NCBI RefSeq assembly: GCF_016464305.1 | Contig: NZ_JAEIOJ010000008.1 | Coordinates: 68,870 to 132,869 of the forward strand | Direction of reading: 5' to 3' | Source of the DNA: Umezawaea beigongshangensis | GTDB lineage: Bacteria; Actinomycetota; Actinomycetes; Mycobacteriales; Pseudonocardiaceae | Length of the DNA: 64,000 nt | Shown: positions 1 to 8,800 of the stretch, one piece after another | Numbering within the stretch: the stretch's first letter is position 1 | How the letters are laid out: each line of letters begins with the position of its first letter | Translations under genes and position numbers: made by a program | Notes under the pieces: model-generated | What the model saw: only the letters and a program-made list of their open reading frames with translations | Database searches by the model: none | What the model was told of the DNA's origin: nothing

Positions 1-810
1 TTCACCTACTCCTCGATCCCCACGCGCTACAGCTCGACCGGCTCGATGCTGCTGACGACCCCCTCCACCGGGGGCAGGTTCACCGAGAGCGGCCCGCTGG
101 ACGAGGTCGTCCGGGTCAACCCGCTGCTGGCGTTCGACGGCAGCCTGGTGATCGCCGCGCAGATCGTGGCCCAGGTGCTCAACGACCCGGCCACGAAGCG
201 GGAACTGGGCCTCGGCGACGGCTCGCAGGACTCGTACCTCGCCAACAACGGCGAGACGAACAGCCCCTTCGTGTTCATCACCGCGGAGAGCGACACCGCC
301 GAGGGCGCGCTGTCGCTCGTGGCGCGGACGCTGGAGCGGGCGAGCACCGAGCTGAACGACCGCCAGGCGGCGCTGGAGGCCCCCGCCTCGACGTTCATCG
401 AGACCGAGGTGCTGGTCGCGCCGACCGAGCCGGAGGCGCAGATCGGCGGGAAGATCCGCTTCGCCGGGGCGGCGCTCGTGCTGTCGCTGGTCCTGTCGCT
501 GACGGTCACCTTCGGCACGGACAGCGTCCTGGAGACGCTGCGCCGCAGGCGCGAGCGCCCCGCCGGGGCCGGTCGGTCCGCCGAGCCGCGCGACGAACCG
601 GACGGCGAGGCGGCGGAGGTGGGGCACCGGCGTCCCCCGGCCCGGCCCGCTCCCCAGCGGGGGCCCGGCGAGCTCGCCGGGCCGACCACGACACCGGCGC
701 CGGTGCCCGCGCGTCCGGCGGAGGACGGCGGTTCCGCCGGCGGGAGGCGCGACGGCACGCCGCCGCACCCGCCCGCCGACGACCGGTGGCCCTCCGGGTC
801 CCGGCCCTGA
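1..810 (+). CDS. Wzz-like polysaccharide chain-length/co-polymerase protein, 5' partial
   Basis: The reading frame is open from base 1, so the N-terminus, probably including the first membrane helix and Wzz domain, lies outside the window. The visible part is a periplasmic-type region followed by one clear hydrophobic helix (bases about 448-525, RFAGAALVLSLVLSLTV) and a basic, proline-rich cytoplasmic tail. That topology fits actinobacterial Wzz/capsular polysaccharide co-polymerases, which control chain length of exported polysaccharide. It lies 9 bp before a Wzy-like gene on the same strand, supporting the role. No tyrosine-kinase (BY-kinase) Walker motif is visible in this fragment. The family assignment rests on topology and context more than on motifs. 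Confidence 0.65.
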   Translation, partial: FTYSSIPTRYSSTGSMLLTTPSTGGRFTESGPLDEVVRVNPLLAFDGSLVIAAQIVAQVLNDPATKRELGLGDGSQDSYLANNGETNSPFVFITAESDTAEGALSLVARTLERASTELNDRQAALEAPASTFIETEVLVAPTEPEAQIGGKIRFAGAALVLSLVLSLTVTFGTDSVLETLRRRRERPAGAGRSAEPRDEPDGEAAEVGHRRPPARPAPQRGPGELAGPTTTPAPVPARPAEDGGSAGGRRDGTPPHPPADDRWPSGSRP

Positions 811-819
811 GGCGTCGCC

Positions 820-2148
820 GTGCGGGACGAGTCGACGCGCCGCACCGCTGACGGCGCCACGGTGATCTGCTGCTACGTGCTGGTGCTGGTGCTGGTGCCG
901 GCCCGGCTGATCATCTCCAAGATCCCGATGACGCTCGCGCCGATCACCGTGCTGGCCGTGGGCATCGCGGTGCTCTGGGGCTGCGCCCACCTCGTCCGGA
1001 CGCTCGGCATGTCCAAGGGCCGCACCGCGGTGCGGTCGGCGCTGCTGCTGCTGTTCGCCTCGCAGCTCGTCACCTACGGGATCGCGAGCCGCCGCTACCT
1101 GCCGCCGGACGAGCTGAACCTGACCGACAGCGGGATGCTCCGCGTCGTCGGCGTGATCGCCGTGGCGGTGTTCGCGTGCGACGCGATCGGCAGCCGGGAG
1201 CGGCTGGACCGGGTGCTGCGGTTCCTCGTGGTGGTGGTGGCGGTGATGGCGGGCACCGGCGTGCTCCAGTTCGCCCTGGGCCTGGACGTCACCCGCTACC
1301 TGAACCTGCCGGGCCTCACCGCGCAGACGGGCTACGACGCGATCCAGTCGAGGTCGCTGTTCCGGCGGCCCTCCGGCACGACGAATCACCCGATCGAGTT
1401 CGGCTTGATCTGCGCGATCGTGACGCCGCTGGCGGGACACCACGTCTTCCTGGCGCGGGAGACCGGCCGCCGGGCGGGGGGCTGGTGGCTCTGCCTCGCG
1501 CTGATCGCCGGAGGCGCCCTGGTGTCGGTGTCGCGGACGGCGGTCCTGGGGCTGGTGGTCGGTGCCGTCGTCCTGATCGTCGCGCTGCCCGGCAGGCGCA
1601 AGGTCCACGTGCTCGGCGCGGGGGTCCTCTTCGGCGGGGGCGCGGGGCTGATGGTGCCCGGTCTGCTCGGGACGTTCTACGAGCTGTTCGCGAACTTCGG
1701 CGAGGACCCCAGCATCACCTCCCGCACGAAGGACTACGACCAGGCGTGGCGGCAGGTCGCGCTGCACCCGTGGTTCGGTCGCGGGTTCGGCACCTACTTG
1801 CCGGGCAAGTACCAGCTCCTGGACAACCAGTACCTGCTCACCCTCATCGAGAACGGCTGGGTGGGCGTGATCGCGATGATCGCGGTGTTCCTCGCCGCGG
1901 TGTGGGCGACGGTGCTCGTCCGGGTGCGCGCGAAGGACCTCCAGACGCGCGGTCTCGCCGCGGCGCTGATGGCGGGGGTGGTCGTCGGCGCGTTCGGCGC
2001 GTTCACCTTCGACCTCCTCAGCTTCGGCGTGGCGACGGGTCTGGTGTTCGTCGTCGTCGGCGCCTGCGGTGCGCTGGCGAGACATCCCCGGCCGCCGGAA
2101 CCGGCGACCGGCAGCACCACCGAGAAGACCGCTGTCGCGGTCGGTTGA
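820..2148 (+). CDS. O-antigen polymerase/ligase-like (Wzy/WaaL) membrane protein
   Basis: A 442-residue polytopic membrane protein with about 10-12 hydrophobic helices. Typical of the Wzy/O-antigen ligase superfamily are RPSGTTNHPIEFG (about residues 184-196) and a large extracellular loop containing ALHPWFGRGFGTYLP (about residues 320-334), the usual H-P-x-x-G-x-G element. The enzyme would polymerise lipid-linked repeat units, or transfer the glycan, on the outer face of the membrane. GTG start at 820, 9 bp after the chain-length gene and 9 bp before the glycosidase-like gene, so the three are probably one operon. The ribosome-binding site is weak, suggesting translational coupling. Confidence 0.8.
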   Translation: MRDESTRRTADGATVICCYVLVLVLVPARLIISKIPMTLAPITVLAVGIAVLWGCAHLVRTLGMSKGRTAVRSALLLLFASQLVTYGIASRRYLPPDELNLTDSGMLRVVGVIAVAVFACDAIGSRERLDRVLRFLVVVVAVMAGTGVLQFALGLDVTRYLNLPGLTAQTGYDAIQSRSLFRRPSGTTNHPIEFGLICAIVTPLAGHHVFLARETGRRAGGWWLCLALIAGGALVSVSRTAVLGLVVGAVVLIVALPGRRKVHVLGAGVLFGGGAGLMVPGLLGTFYELFANFGEDPSITSRTKDYDQAWRQVALHPWFGRGFGTYLPGKYQLLDNQYLLTLIENGWVGVIAMIAVFLAAVWATVLVRVRAKDLQTRGLAAALMAGVVVGAFGAFTFDLLSFGVATGLVFVVVGACGALARHPRPPEPATGSTTEKTAVAVG

Positions 2149-2157
2149 GGGGACGCT

Positions 2158-3495
2158 GTGCGCACGCGAACCTGGTTCCCGTCGGCGGCCAGCGCCGTCG
2201 TGCTCGTCGCGGCGGTCGTCGTCGCGAGCTCCTCCGGCGGTGAGCCCGAGGCCCGGTCGCGGTCGGTGCCGGACGTCGTCACCGCCCGGACGACGACCGT
2301 CGAGGAGCCCGTCCCGGTCCCCTGGGAGGGCGGGCCCGCCTACTACCGCGCCTTCCCCGCGGCGGAGGCGGCCGGCTGGGCCGACCCGGCGTTCTTCCCC
2401 AGGGCCGTGTGGTTCGAGTCCGTCGTGGACCGGGCCGGGGTCGACCTGGACCGGGCGGCCGGGCTGAACACCTACGTGGAGCTGACCGCCGACAGCGACC
2501 TGGACCTGGTGCGGGCCGCCGGGATGTTCGCCGTCCCCAGCGCCGGGCACGCGGGCGTCGGGCCGGAGACCGTCGGCTGGCTGGTGGCCGACGAGCCGGA
2601 CATGTGGGCCGGTCCCGGCGCCGGGGAGTGGACCGGCAACTACCCCGGCCAGGGCGAGATCTGCGCGCCGGTGACGGCGAAGTGCGGGTACACCGTGCTG
2701 GACCGCGTGCGGGACCGGCTCCCGAAGGACGACGGCAGGCTGCGGTACGCCAACTTCGGCAAGGGCGTGATGTTCTGGGAGAGCGACTCCGAGGCCGGTC
2801 CGTTCCTCAACGGCCGCACGGACCTCACCTCCGCCGACGTCTACTGGTACACCGACCCGAACGTGTGCGACTCGCCGTCGGAGGGGCCCCTGATGGGGAT
2901 CGGCGCGGCCCACTGCCGCCGCGCCGCCAACTACGGCACGACGATGGACCGGATGCGGAAGCTGGACGCCGACGACGGCCACCTCCAGCCGCTGTGGGCG
3001 TTCGTCGAGGTCGGCCACCCGTTCACCGAGCACGACGCGCCCACGATCACCGGCGACCAGCTCGCGGGAGCCGTGGTCAACTCGCTGATCCACGAGGCCA
3101 GGGGGATCGTCTACTTCAACCACAGCTTCGGCGGGCCGTGCGTCAGCCAGCACGTGCTGCGCGACTCGTGCGGCGCGGCCGTGCGGCCGTCCGTGACCAG
3201 GGTGAACGAGCAGATCGCTCACCTGGCCCCGGTGCTGAACACCCAGTCCCACCGGTGGGAGTTCAACGGGGCGCTGGACACGATGCTCAAGGAGCACGAC
3301 GGCTCGCGCTACGTGTTCGCGATGCTGAAGAGGCGGACCGCGCCCGGCACGCACGTGCTGACCCTGCCGCCGGACACGCGGGGGTCGACGGCGGAGGTGC
3401 TGTTCGAGAACCGGACGGTGCCGGTCGTGGACGGCACGATCACCGACGAGCTGGCCGCGGAGAGCAGCTACCACGTCTACAAGATCACGCCGTGA
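2158..3495 (+). CDS. Secreted TIM-barrel glycoside-hydrolase-like protein of the polysaccharide locus
   Basis: 445 residues with an N-terminal hydrophobic signal/anchor (residues about 8-26), then a long soluble domain. Two motifs resemble the acid/base and nucleophile strands of clan GH-A barrels: VADEPDMW (Glu146) and WAFVEVGH (Glu284). I cannot name a GH family. Several cysteines (CAPVTAKC, CVSQHVLRDSC) suggest disulphides of an exported protein. The GTG start at 2158 follows a GAGGGGAC Shine-Dalgarno. It follows the Wzy-like gene, so it may trim or release the polysaccharide. Function is inferred; the fold call is moderately secure. Confidence 0.65.
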   Translation: MRTRTWFPSAASAVVLVAAVVVASSSGGEPEARSRSVPDVVTARTTTVEEPVPVPWEGGPAYYRAFPAAEAAGWADPAFFPRAVWFESVVDRAGVDLDRAAGLNTYVELTADSDLDLVRAAGMFAVPSAGHAGVGPETVGWLVADEPDMWAGPGAGEWTGNYPGQGEICAPVTAKCGYTVLDRVRDRLPKDDGRLRYANFGKGVMFWESDSEAGPFLNGRTDLTSADVYWYTDPNVCDSPSEGPLMGIGAAHCRRAANYGTTMDRMRKLDADDGHLQPLWAFVEVGHPFTEHDAPTITGDQLAGAVVNSLIHEARGIVYFNHSFGGPCVSQHVLRDSCGAAVRPSVTRVNEQIAHLAPVLNTQSHRWEFNGALDTMLKEHDGSRYVFAMLKRRTAPGTHVLTLPPDTRGSTAEVLFENRTVPVVDGTITDELAAESSYHVYKITP

Positions 3496-3529
3496 CCGCT
3501 GGTGCCCGGCGGCGGCCGGGCACCAGCGG
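3496..3529. terminator. Perfect 15-bp hairpin between convergent genes
   Basis: Arms CCGCTGGTGCCCGGC (3496-3510) and its exact complement (3515-3529) flank a 4-nt loop. It starts at the stop codon of the plus-strand glycosidase-like gene and ends just before the stop of the minus-strand acetyltransferase, so it can serve both directions. There is no T-tract, as is usual for GC-rich actinobacteria. Confidence 0.75.
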
Positions 3530-3531
3530 CA

Positions 3532-4092
3532 TCACCGCCGGACCAGCCCGGTGCCGGAGCGCTCGTGGCTGGCACCGCAGTCGGCGCACGCCAGGTCGTC
3601 GTCGAGCCGGTGCCCGCAGGAGCACACCCAGCCCTTGAGCCGCGCCGGGTTGCCCGCCACGAACGCGTGCGCCGGGACGTCCTTCGTCACCACGGACCCC
3701 GCCGCGGCGAACGCGTGCTCCCCGATCTCCACGCCGCACACCACGACCGTGCCGGCGCCGAGGCTCGCGCCCCTGCGGACGACCGTGGCCAGCAGCGCGT
3801 CGCCGGTCCGGCGGATCGCCGCGCGCGGGCGCAGGTCGTTGGTGAACAGCACGTTGGGCCCGAGGAACACCTCGTCCTCGCACACCACGCCGTCGAACAC
3901 GAGCGTGCCGTTCTTCACCGTGACCCGGTCGCCGAGCACCGCGCCGCCCTCGACGAACGCGCCGTCGCAGACGTTGCAGTCGCGGCCGACGCGCGCGCCG
4001 GGCAGCACGTGGGCGAACGCCCACACCCGCGTGCCCTCGCCCACGTCGTCGCTCTCGCACAGCCCGGCCGGGTGGACGTGCACGCCGGTCAT
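3532..4092 (-). CDS. Left-handed beta-helix sugar N-acetyltransferase (WlbB/FdtC-like)
   Basis: 186 residues. The body shows hexapeptide repeats (VHPAGLCESDDVGEGTRVWAFAHV..., GARVGRDCNVCDGAFVEGGAVLGDRV) and the turn GASLGAGTVVVCGVEIGEHAFAAAGSVVTKDVP. It ends with a cysteine-rich tail, CSCGH...CADCG, as in many WlbB-type enzymes. Such enzymes acetylate the amino group of nucleotide-linked 3-amino sugars using acetyl-CoA. The ATG at 4092 overlaps the stop of the upstream aminotransferase (ATGA), so aminotransferase and acetyltransferase are coupled, which is the expected reaction order. The exact sugar is unknown. Confidence 0.8.
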   Translation of the reverse strand: MTGVHVHPAGLCESDDVGEGTRVWAFAHVLPGARVGRDCNVCDGAFVEGGAVLGDRVTVKNGTLVFDGVVCEDEVFLGPNVLFTNDLRPRAAIRRTGDALLATVVRRGASLGAGTVVVCGVEIGEHAFAAAGSVVTKDVPAHAFVAGNPARLKGWVCSCGHRLDDDLACADCGASHERSGTGLVRR

Positions 4093-5189
4093 CGCACCGC
4101 CCCGCGCAGCGCGGCCACGACGCGCTCCTGCTGGCTCGCGGTGATCTCCGGGAACAGCGGCAGCGACAGCAGCTCGCCCGCGGCGCGCTCGGCGACCGGG
4201 AACGCGCCGGGGCCGTGCCCGAGCGAGGAGAACGCCCCGGTGAGGTGCACGGGCGTCGGGTAGTGGACTCCCGCGCCGATCCCGGCGGCGTGCAGCTCCG
4301 CCAGGACGCGGTCGCGCTCCGCGACGCGCACGACGTAGAGGTGCCACACCGGCAGGTTGCCCGGCAGCACCGAGGGCCGCCGCACCCGCGGCAGGTCCGC
4401 CAGCAGCTCGGCGTAGCGGTCAGCGGCGGCCCGGCGGGCCTCGTTCCAGCCCTCCAGGCGGCGCAGCTTCGCCGAGAGCACGACGGCCTGGAGCGTGTCC
4501 AGGCGGCTGTTGAAGCCCAGGACGGTGTGCTCGTACTTGCGCGGGGAGCCGTGCTCGCGCAGCAGCCGGACCCGCTCGGCCAGTTCGGCGTCACCGGTGA
4601 GGACCGCGCCGCCGTCGCCGTAGGCCCCGAGGTTCTTGCCGGGGTAGAAGCTCGTGGCGGCGACGTCGCCCAGTCCACCGGCCGGCACGCCGTGCCGCCG
4701 GGCGCCCTGCGCCTGCGCCGCGTCCTCCAGGACCGGCACGCCGTCGGCCACCTCGCGGATCTGCTCCACGGGCGCGGTCTGGCCGTAGAGGTGCACGGGC
4801 ACGACCGCTCTGGTGCGCGGGCCGATCGCGTCGGCGAGCTTCTCCAGGTCGACCAGCGCCGTGTCGTCGGCGCAGTCGACGAGCACCGGCGTGGCACCGG
4901 CGCGCGCCACGGCCTCGGCGGTGGCGATGAAGGTGTTGGCGGGCAGCACGCACTCGTCGCCGTGGCCCACCCCCAGCGCGCGCAGCGCCAGCTCCAGCGC
5001 GTCGGTGCCGTTGGCGACCGCGACGCAGTGGTCGACCTCCTGGTAAGCGGCGAACTCGGCCTCGAACTCGCCGACCTGGCGGCCACCGACGAAGGCGGTG
5101 GTCTTGAGGACCTCGGCCCAGCCCCCGGCGACCTCGTCGGCGACCTGGTCGTGCTGGGCACGCAGGTCCACCAGCGGAATGTCGATCAC
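4089..5189 (-). CDS. DegT/DnrJ/EryC1 family nucleotide-sugar aminotransferase
   Basis: 366-residue PLP-dependent sugar aminotransferase. Characteristic elements are ANGTDALELAL (cofactor phosphate binding), VLEDAAQAQGA, and the Schiff-base lysine in SFYPGKNLGAYGDGG (Lys185). It would convert a keto-sugar nucleotide to the amino sugar using glutamate. The GTG start at 5189 overlaps the upstream PglD-like gene (GTGA) and is preceded by GGGAGGGG. The start of the downstream acetyltransferase overlaps its stop. It sits between two acetyltransferases, so the amine it makes is probably acylated by one of them. Confidence 0.88.
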   Translation of the reverse strand: MIDIPLVDLRAQHDQVADEVAGGWAEVLKTTAFVGGRQVGEFEAEFAAYQEVDHCVAVANGTDALELALRALGVGHGDECVLPANTFIATAEAVARAGATPVLVDCADDTALVDLEKLADAIGPRTRAVVPVHLYGQTAPVEQIREVADGVPVLEDAAQAQGARRHGVPAGGLGDVAATSFYPGKNLGAYGDGGAVLTGDAELAERVRLLREHGSPRKYEHTVLGFNSRLDTLQAVVLSAKLRRLEGWNEARRAAADRYAELLADLPRVRRPSVLPGNLPVWHLYVVRVAERDRVLAELHAAGIGAGVHYPTPVHLTGAFSSLGHGPGAFPVAERAAGELLSLPLFPEITASQQERVVAALRGAVR

Positions 5190-5848
5190 GACGCGTTCCC
5201 CTCCCGATGTCCGATCCTCCGCGCCGGGACTCCGGCCCAGACCTCCTCCGGTGGGACGTCGGTCAGGACGACCGATCCCATCCCCACCACCGCGCCCGCG
5301 CCGATCGCGACCTGCTCCCGCACGGCGCTGCCCTGCCCGAGGTAGGCGCCGCTGCCCACCACGACGCCGCCGCCCAGCGACGCGCGGCCGGCGAGGGTCA
5401 CCCCGTCGCCCACCTCGTCGTCGTGGGTGACCAGCACGTGCGGCATGGCCACCACGTGGTCTCCCAGGCGCAGCGGCGTCGTCACGACCACCCCCGCGAG
5501 CAGGACCGTTCCCGCTCCGGGTTCGGCGCCCGCGGCGATCGAGGCCGCCGGGTGGACCACGGTGGCGAAGCGCTCCCGCGGCAGTGCCAGGCGGCGCACC
5601 ACGGCCAGCCGCCCCAGCGGCCTCGTCGCGTTGGCCACGCAGACGACGACGGCGGCGTCCGGGTGGTCGGCGAGGACGTCGGCACCGCCCAGCACGGGCA
5701 GGCCGTCGAGCAGCGCGCCGTGCCGGGCCGGGTCGTCGTCGAGCGCGCCGATCGGGCGCCACCGCTCGGGGAGGAGGCGGACCGCCGCGAGCACCTCGCG
5801 GGCGAGTCCGCCCCCTCCCACCAGCAGCAGCGGTCGTGGTGCCGCCAC
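5186..5848 (-). CDS. PglD/NeuD-like sugar O/N-acyltransferase
   Basis: 220 residues with the two-part layout of PglD/NeuD proteins. The N-terminal Rossmann-like subdomain carries the glycine motif LLLVGGGGLAREVLAAV. The C-terminal left-handed beta-helix has hexapeptide repeats (LGDHVVAMPHVLVTHDDEVGDGVTLAGRASLGGGVVVGSGAYLGQGS). These enzymes acetylate UDP-4-amino sugars (bacillosamine route) or sialic-acid-like sugars. The catalytic-type histidine is present in VTHDDEV. GTG start at 5848 with GGGGAGAGGG upstream, 14 nt after the stop of the large modular protein, so these are co-transcribed. Confidence 0.82.
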   Translation of the reverse strand: MAAPRPLLLVGGGGLAREVLAAVRLLPERWRPIGALDDDPARHGALLDGLPVLGGADVLADHPDAAVVVCVANATRPLGRLAVVRRLALPRERFATVVHPAASIAAGAEPGAGTVLLAGVVVTTPLRLGDHVVAMPHVLVTHDDEVGDGVTLAGRASLGGGVVVGSGAYLGQGSAVREQVAIGAGAVVGMGSVVLTDVPPEEVWAGVPARRIGHREGNAS

Positions 5849-5862
5849 TTCGCCCTCTCCCC

Positions 5863-8800
5863 TCAGGACGACGTGAAGATCACGTCGACCCAGTAGTTGC
5901 TCCCGGCGTAGCTGTTCTCCGGGAAGCCCGCGCCGACGCGGTACACGCCGTTGCGGGTGGTCTCGCCGGTCGCGGGCGCGGTCAGCGGCTGGCTGGTGAC
6001 GGAGTGGCCCTCGAAGTAGCCGCCGTCGAGCGCGTGGCCGCCGGTGGTGGTCGAGTACGACGCGACGTACGTCGTGCCCGCCGAGACCGGCACGGGCGCG
6101 GCGAACACCAGCGTCTGCCAGCCCGACGCGGTCTCGGCGGTGAAGGTCCCGGTGGCCAGCAGTTCACCGGTCGCCGTCCACAGCGATCCCGTGTGCGTGC
6201 CGGTGTTCGCGGCCCCCTTGTAGAACTTCACGCCCGTGATCGTCCCGGCGGCGGACGGTGTCAGCCGGACGCCCAGCTCGTGGGCGCCGGTGTCGGCGGA
6301 CGAGGTGACCGCGGGCACGGTCGCCTCGCTGAACAGCGAGCACGGGCAGGTCTGCGCCGTGGTCGTGGTGAACGACCAGGTGTCGGCCGCCGTCATCGGG
6401 TTGCCGTGCGCGTCGGACGTCCGCACGCTCGCCGTGTACCGCGTGCCGCCCGCCAGGGGTGCCGCCGGCGTCCAGGTCAGCGTCTTCTGGTCCACCGACG
6501 GCGCGGTGGTGCCGACCAGCCGCGCGCCGCGCGGGTCGCTCACGGTGAACTGCGCCGTGGTCGGGTCCACCGGCTCGTCGAACGAGGCGGTGACGACGCC
6601 GTTCACCGCCACCTGCGTCGCGCCGGGCAGCGGGGTGCGGCCGTTGACGATCGGCGCGTCACCGTCCTCGCTCGGCGTGAAGACCACGTCGACCCAGTAG
6701 TTGCCGCCCTCGTGGGTGGCGGTCGGGAACCCGGCCCCCGTGCGGTACACGCCGTTGGGCGAGCCGTCGCCGGTGGCCGGAGCCGACAGCGGCGGGCTGT
6801 GCGCGGCGGTGCGCCGGAAGTAGCCGCTGTCGACCGCGTAGTGCCCCGTCGTCGTGGTGTAGGACGCCGTGTAGGTGGTGCCGGGCGAGACGGTCACCGG
6901 CTGGGCGAACACCAGCGTCTGCCAGCCGCTCGCGGTCTCGCCGGTGAACGTGCCGGTGGCCAGGCGCTGCCCCGAGGCCGACCACAGCGACCCGGTGTGC
7001 GTGCCGGTGTTCTCCGCTCCCCGGTAGAACTTCACACCGGTGATCCGGCCGCTGCGCGCCGGGGTGAACCGCACGCCCAGCTCGTGAGCGCCCGCGTCGT
7101 CGGCCGAGGTGATCGCCGGGACCGTCGCGGGGCTGAACAGCGAGCACGGGCACGACGGCGTCGCGGCCGTGGTGAACGACCAGGTGACCGGGGCCGCCAT
7201 CGCGTTGCCGTTGGCGTCGGCGATCTGGACGTTCGCGCCGTAGCGGGTGCTCGGGGCCAGCTTCCCGCCCGGCGTCCAGGTGATCGTCCGCTGGTCGCCG
7301 GACAGGGAGACCGTTCCGGTGAGCTTCGCGCCACCGGGGTCGGTGAGCAGGATCTGGGCGCTCGCCGGGTCGACGGGCTCGCTGAACGTCGCGGTGACCG
7401 CGGTCGTCACCGGCACGCCGGTCGCGCCGGTGGCCGGGGTGCGGCCGGTCGACGTCGGCGGGGTGGTGTCGCCGTTGAGGCCGTTGCGGTAGATCGCGTC
7501 GACCCAGTAGTTGCTGCCGTTGTAACCGCTGGTGGGGAAGCCGCCACCGCTGCCGTAGCGGAACAGGCCGTTGACGCCGTCCGCTCCGGACGCCAGCGCG
7601 CGCATCGCGCCGGCCCGCACCTCCTCGCCGGTGAACTGGCCGCCCGTGACGGAGTAGCGGCCCGCCGGGGCGAAGTAGGACACGACGTAGGTGGTGTTCG
7701 GCTGCACCACCACCGGGGAGGCGAAGGTCAGCTTCTGCCAGCCGGTCGTCGTCTCACCGGTGAAGGTGCCGGTCGCGAGGAGCAGACCGGTGGACGACCA
7801 CAGCGACCCGGTGTGCGTCCCGGTGTTGCCCGGCCCCTTGTAGAAGCGCACGCCGAGCACCTCGCCCCGGCCGTCGAAGCGGACCTTCGTGCCCAGCTCG
7901 ATCGCGGCGGGGTCGTCGGTGGCGGCCGTCGCGGGCCGGGCGAAGTCGTCCCACACCGTGCAGGGGCAGGCGGAGGCGCGCGGGAGGCCCGTGGTGAAGT
8001 CGAACGTCGTGGGGGCGACCGGTTCGTTCCCCGCCGCGTCGGCGACGCGCACGACCGCGGTGTAGCCCGTGCCCGCCACGAGCGCGGCCGACGGGGTGAA
8101 CACGACCTGCTTCCCGTCCTGCGACACCGTCGTGGTGCCGGTGATCGCGCCGGTCGGCCCGGTGACGGTGAACCGCACCGACGAGGGCGCGACGGCCTCG
8201 TCGAAGGACGCGGTGACGGCCGGGGACAGCTCGACGGTTCCCGCGCCGTCCAGCGGCGTGGTGCCCGTCAGCTCCGGTGCCCTGGTGTCGGGTCCGGGGT
8301 CGAGGGCCCACACCACGTCCACCCAGTAGTTGCTGCCCTGGAAGCTCTGCGTCGGGAAGCCCGTGCCGCTGCGGTACACGCCGTTGGCCGCGCCGGTCGC
8401 GGTGCGCGGCGCGGTCAGCGGCTCCAGGTGGCGGTCCTGGCGGGCGAAGTACTCCACGTCCACCGCGTAGTGGCCGTTCGGGGCGAAGTACGACACGACG
8501 TAGGAGGTGTTCGCGGCCACGGCGACCGGGCTGGGGAACGTCAGCGTCTGCCAGCCGCTCGCGGTCTCGCCGGAGAACGTGCCGGTGGCGAGCCGCTCAC
8601 CGGTCGCGCTCCACAGCGAGCCGGTGTGCCTGCCGGTGTTGGCCGCGCTCTTGTAGAACCGCACGCCGCGCACGTGGCCAGCGGTCGCGCTGGTGAACCT
8701 GGTGCCCAGCTCCAGCGCGCTCGCGTCACCGCTGTCGGTCACCTGCGGCGTCGCGGTGCCGGTCCAGATCCCGCACGGGCAGGTCCGCGCCCGCACCGGG

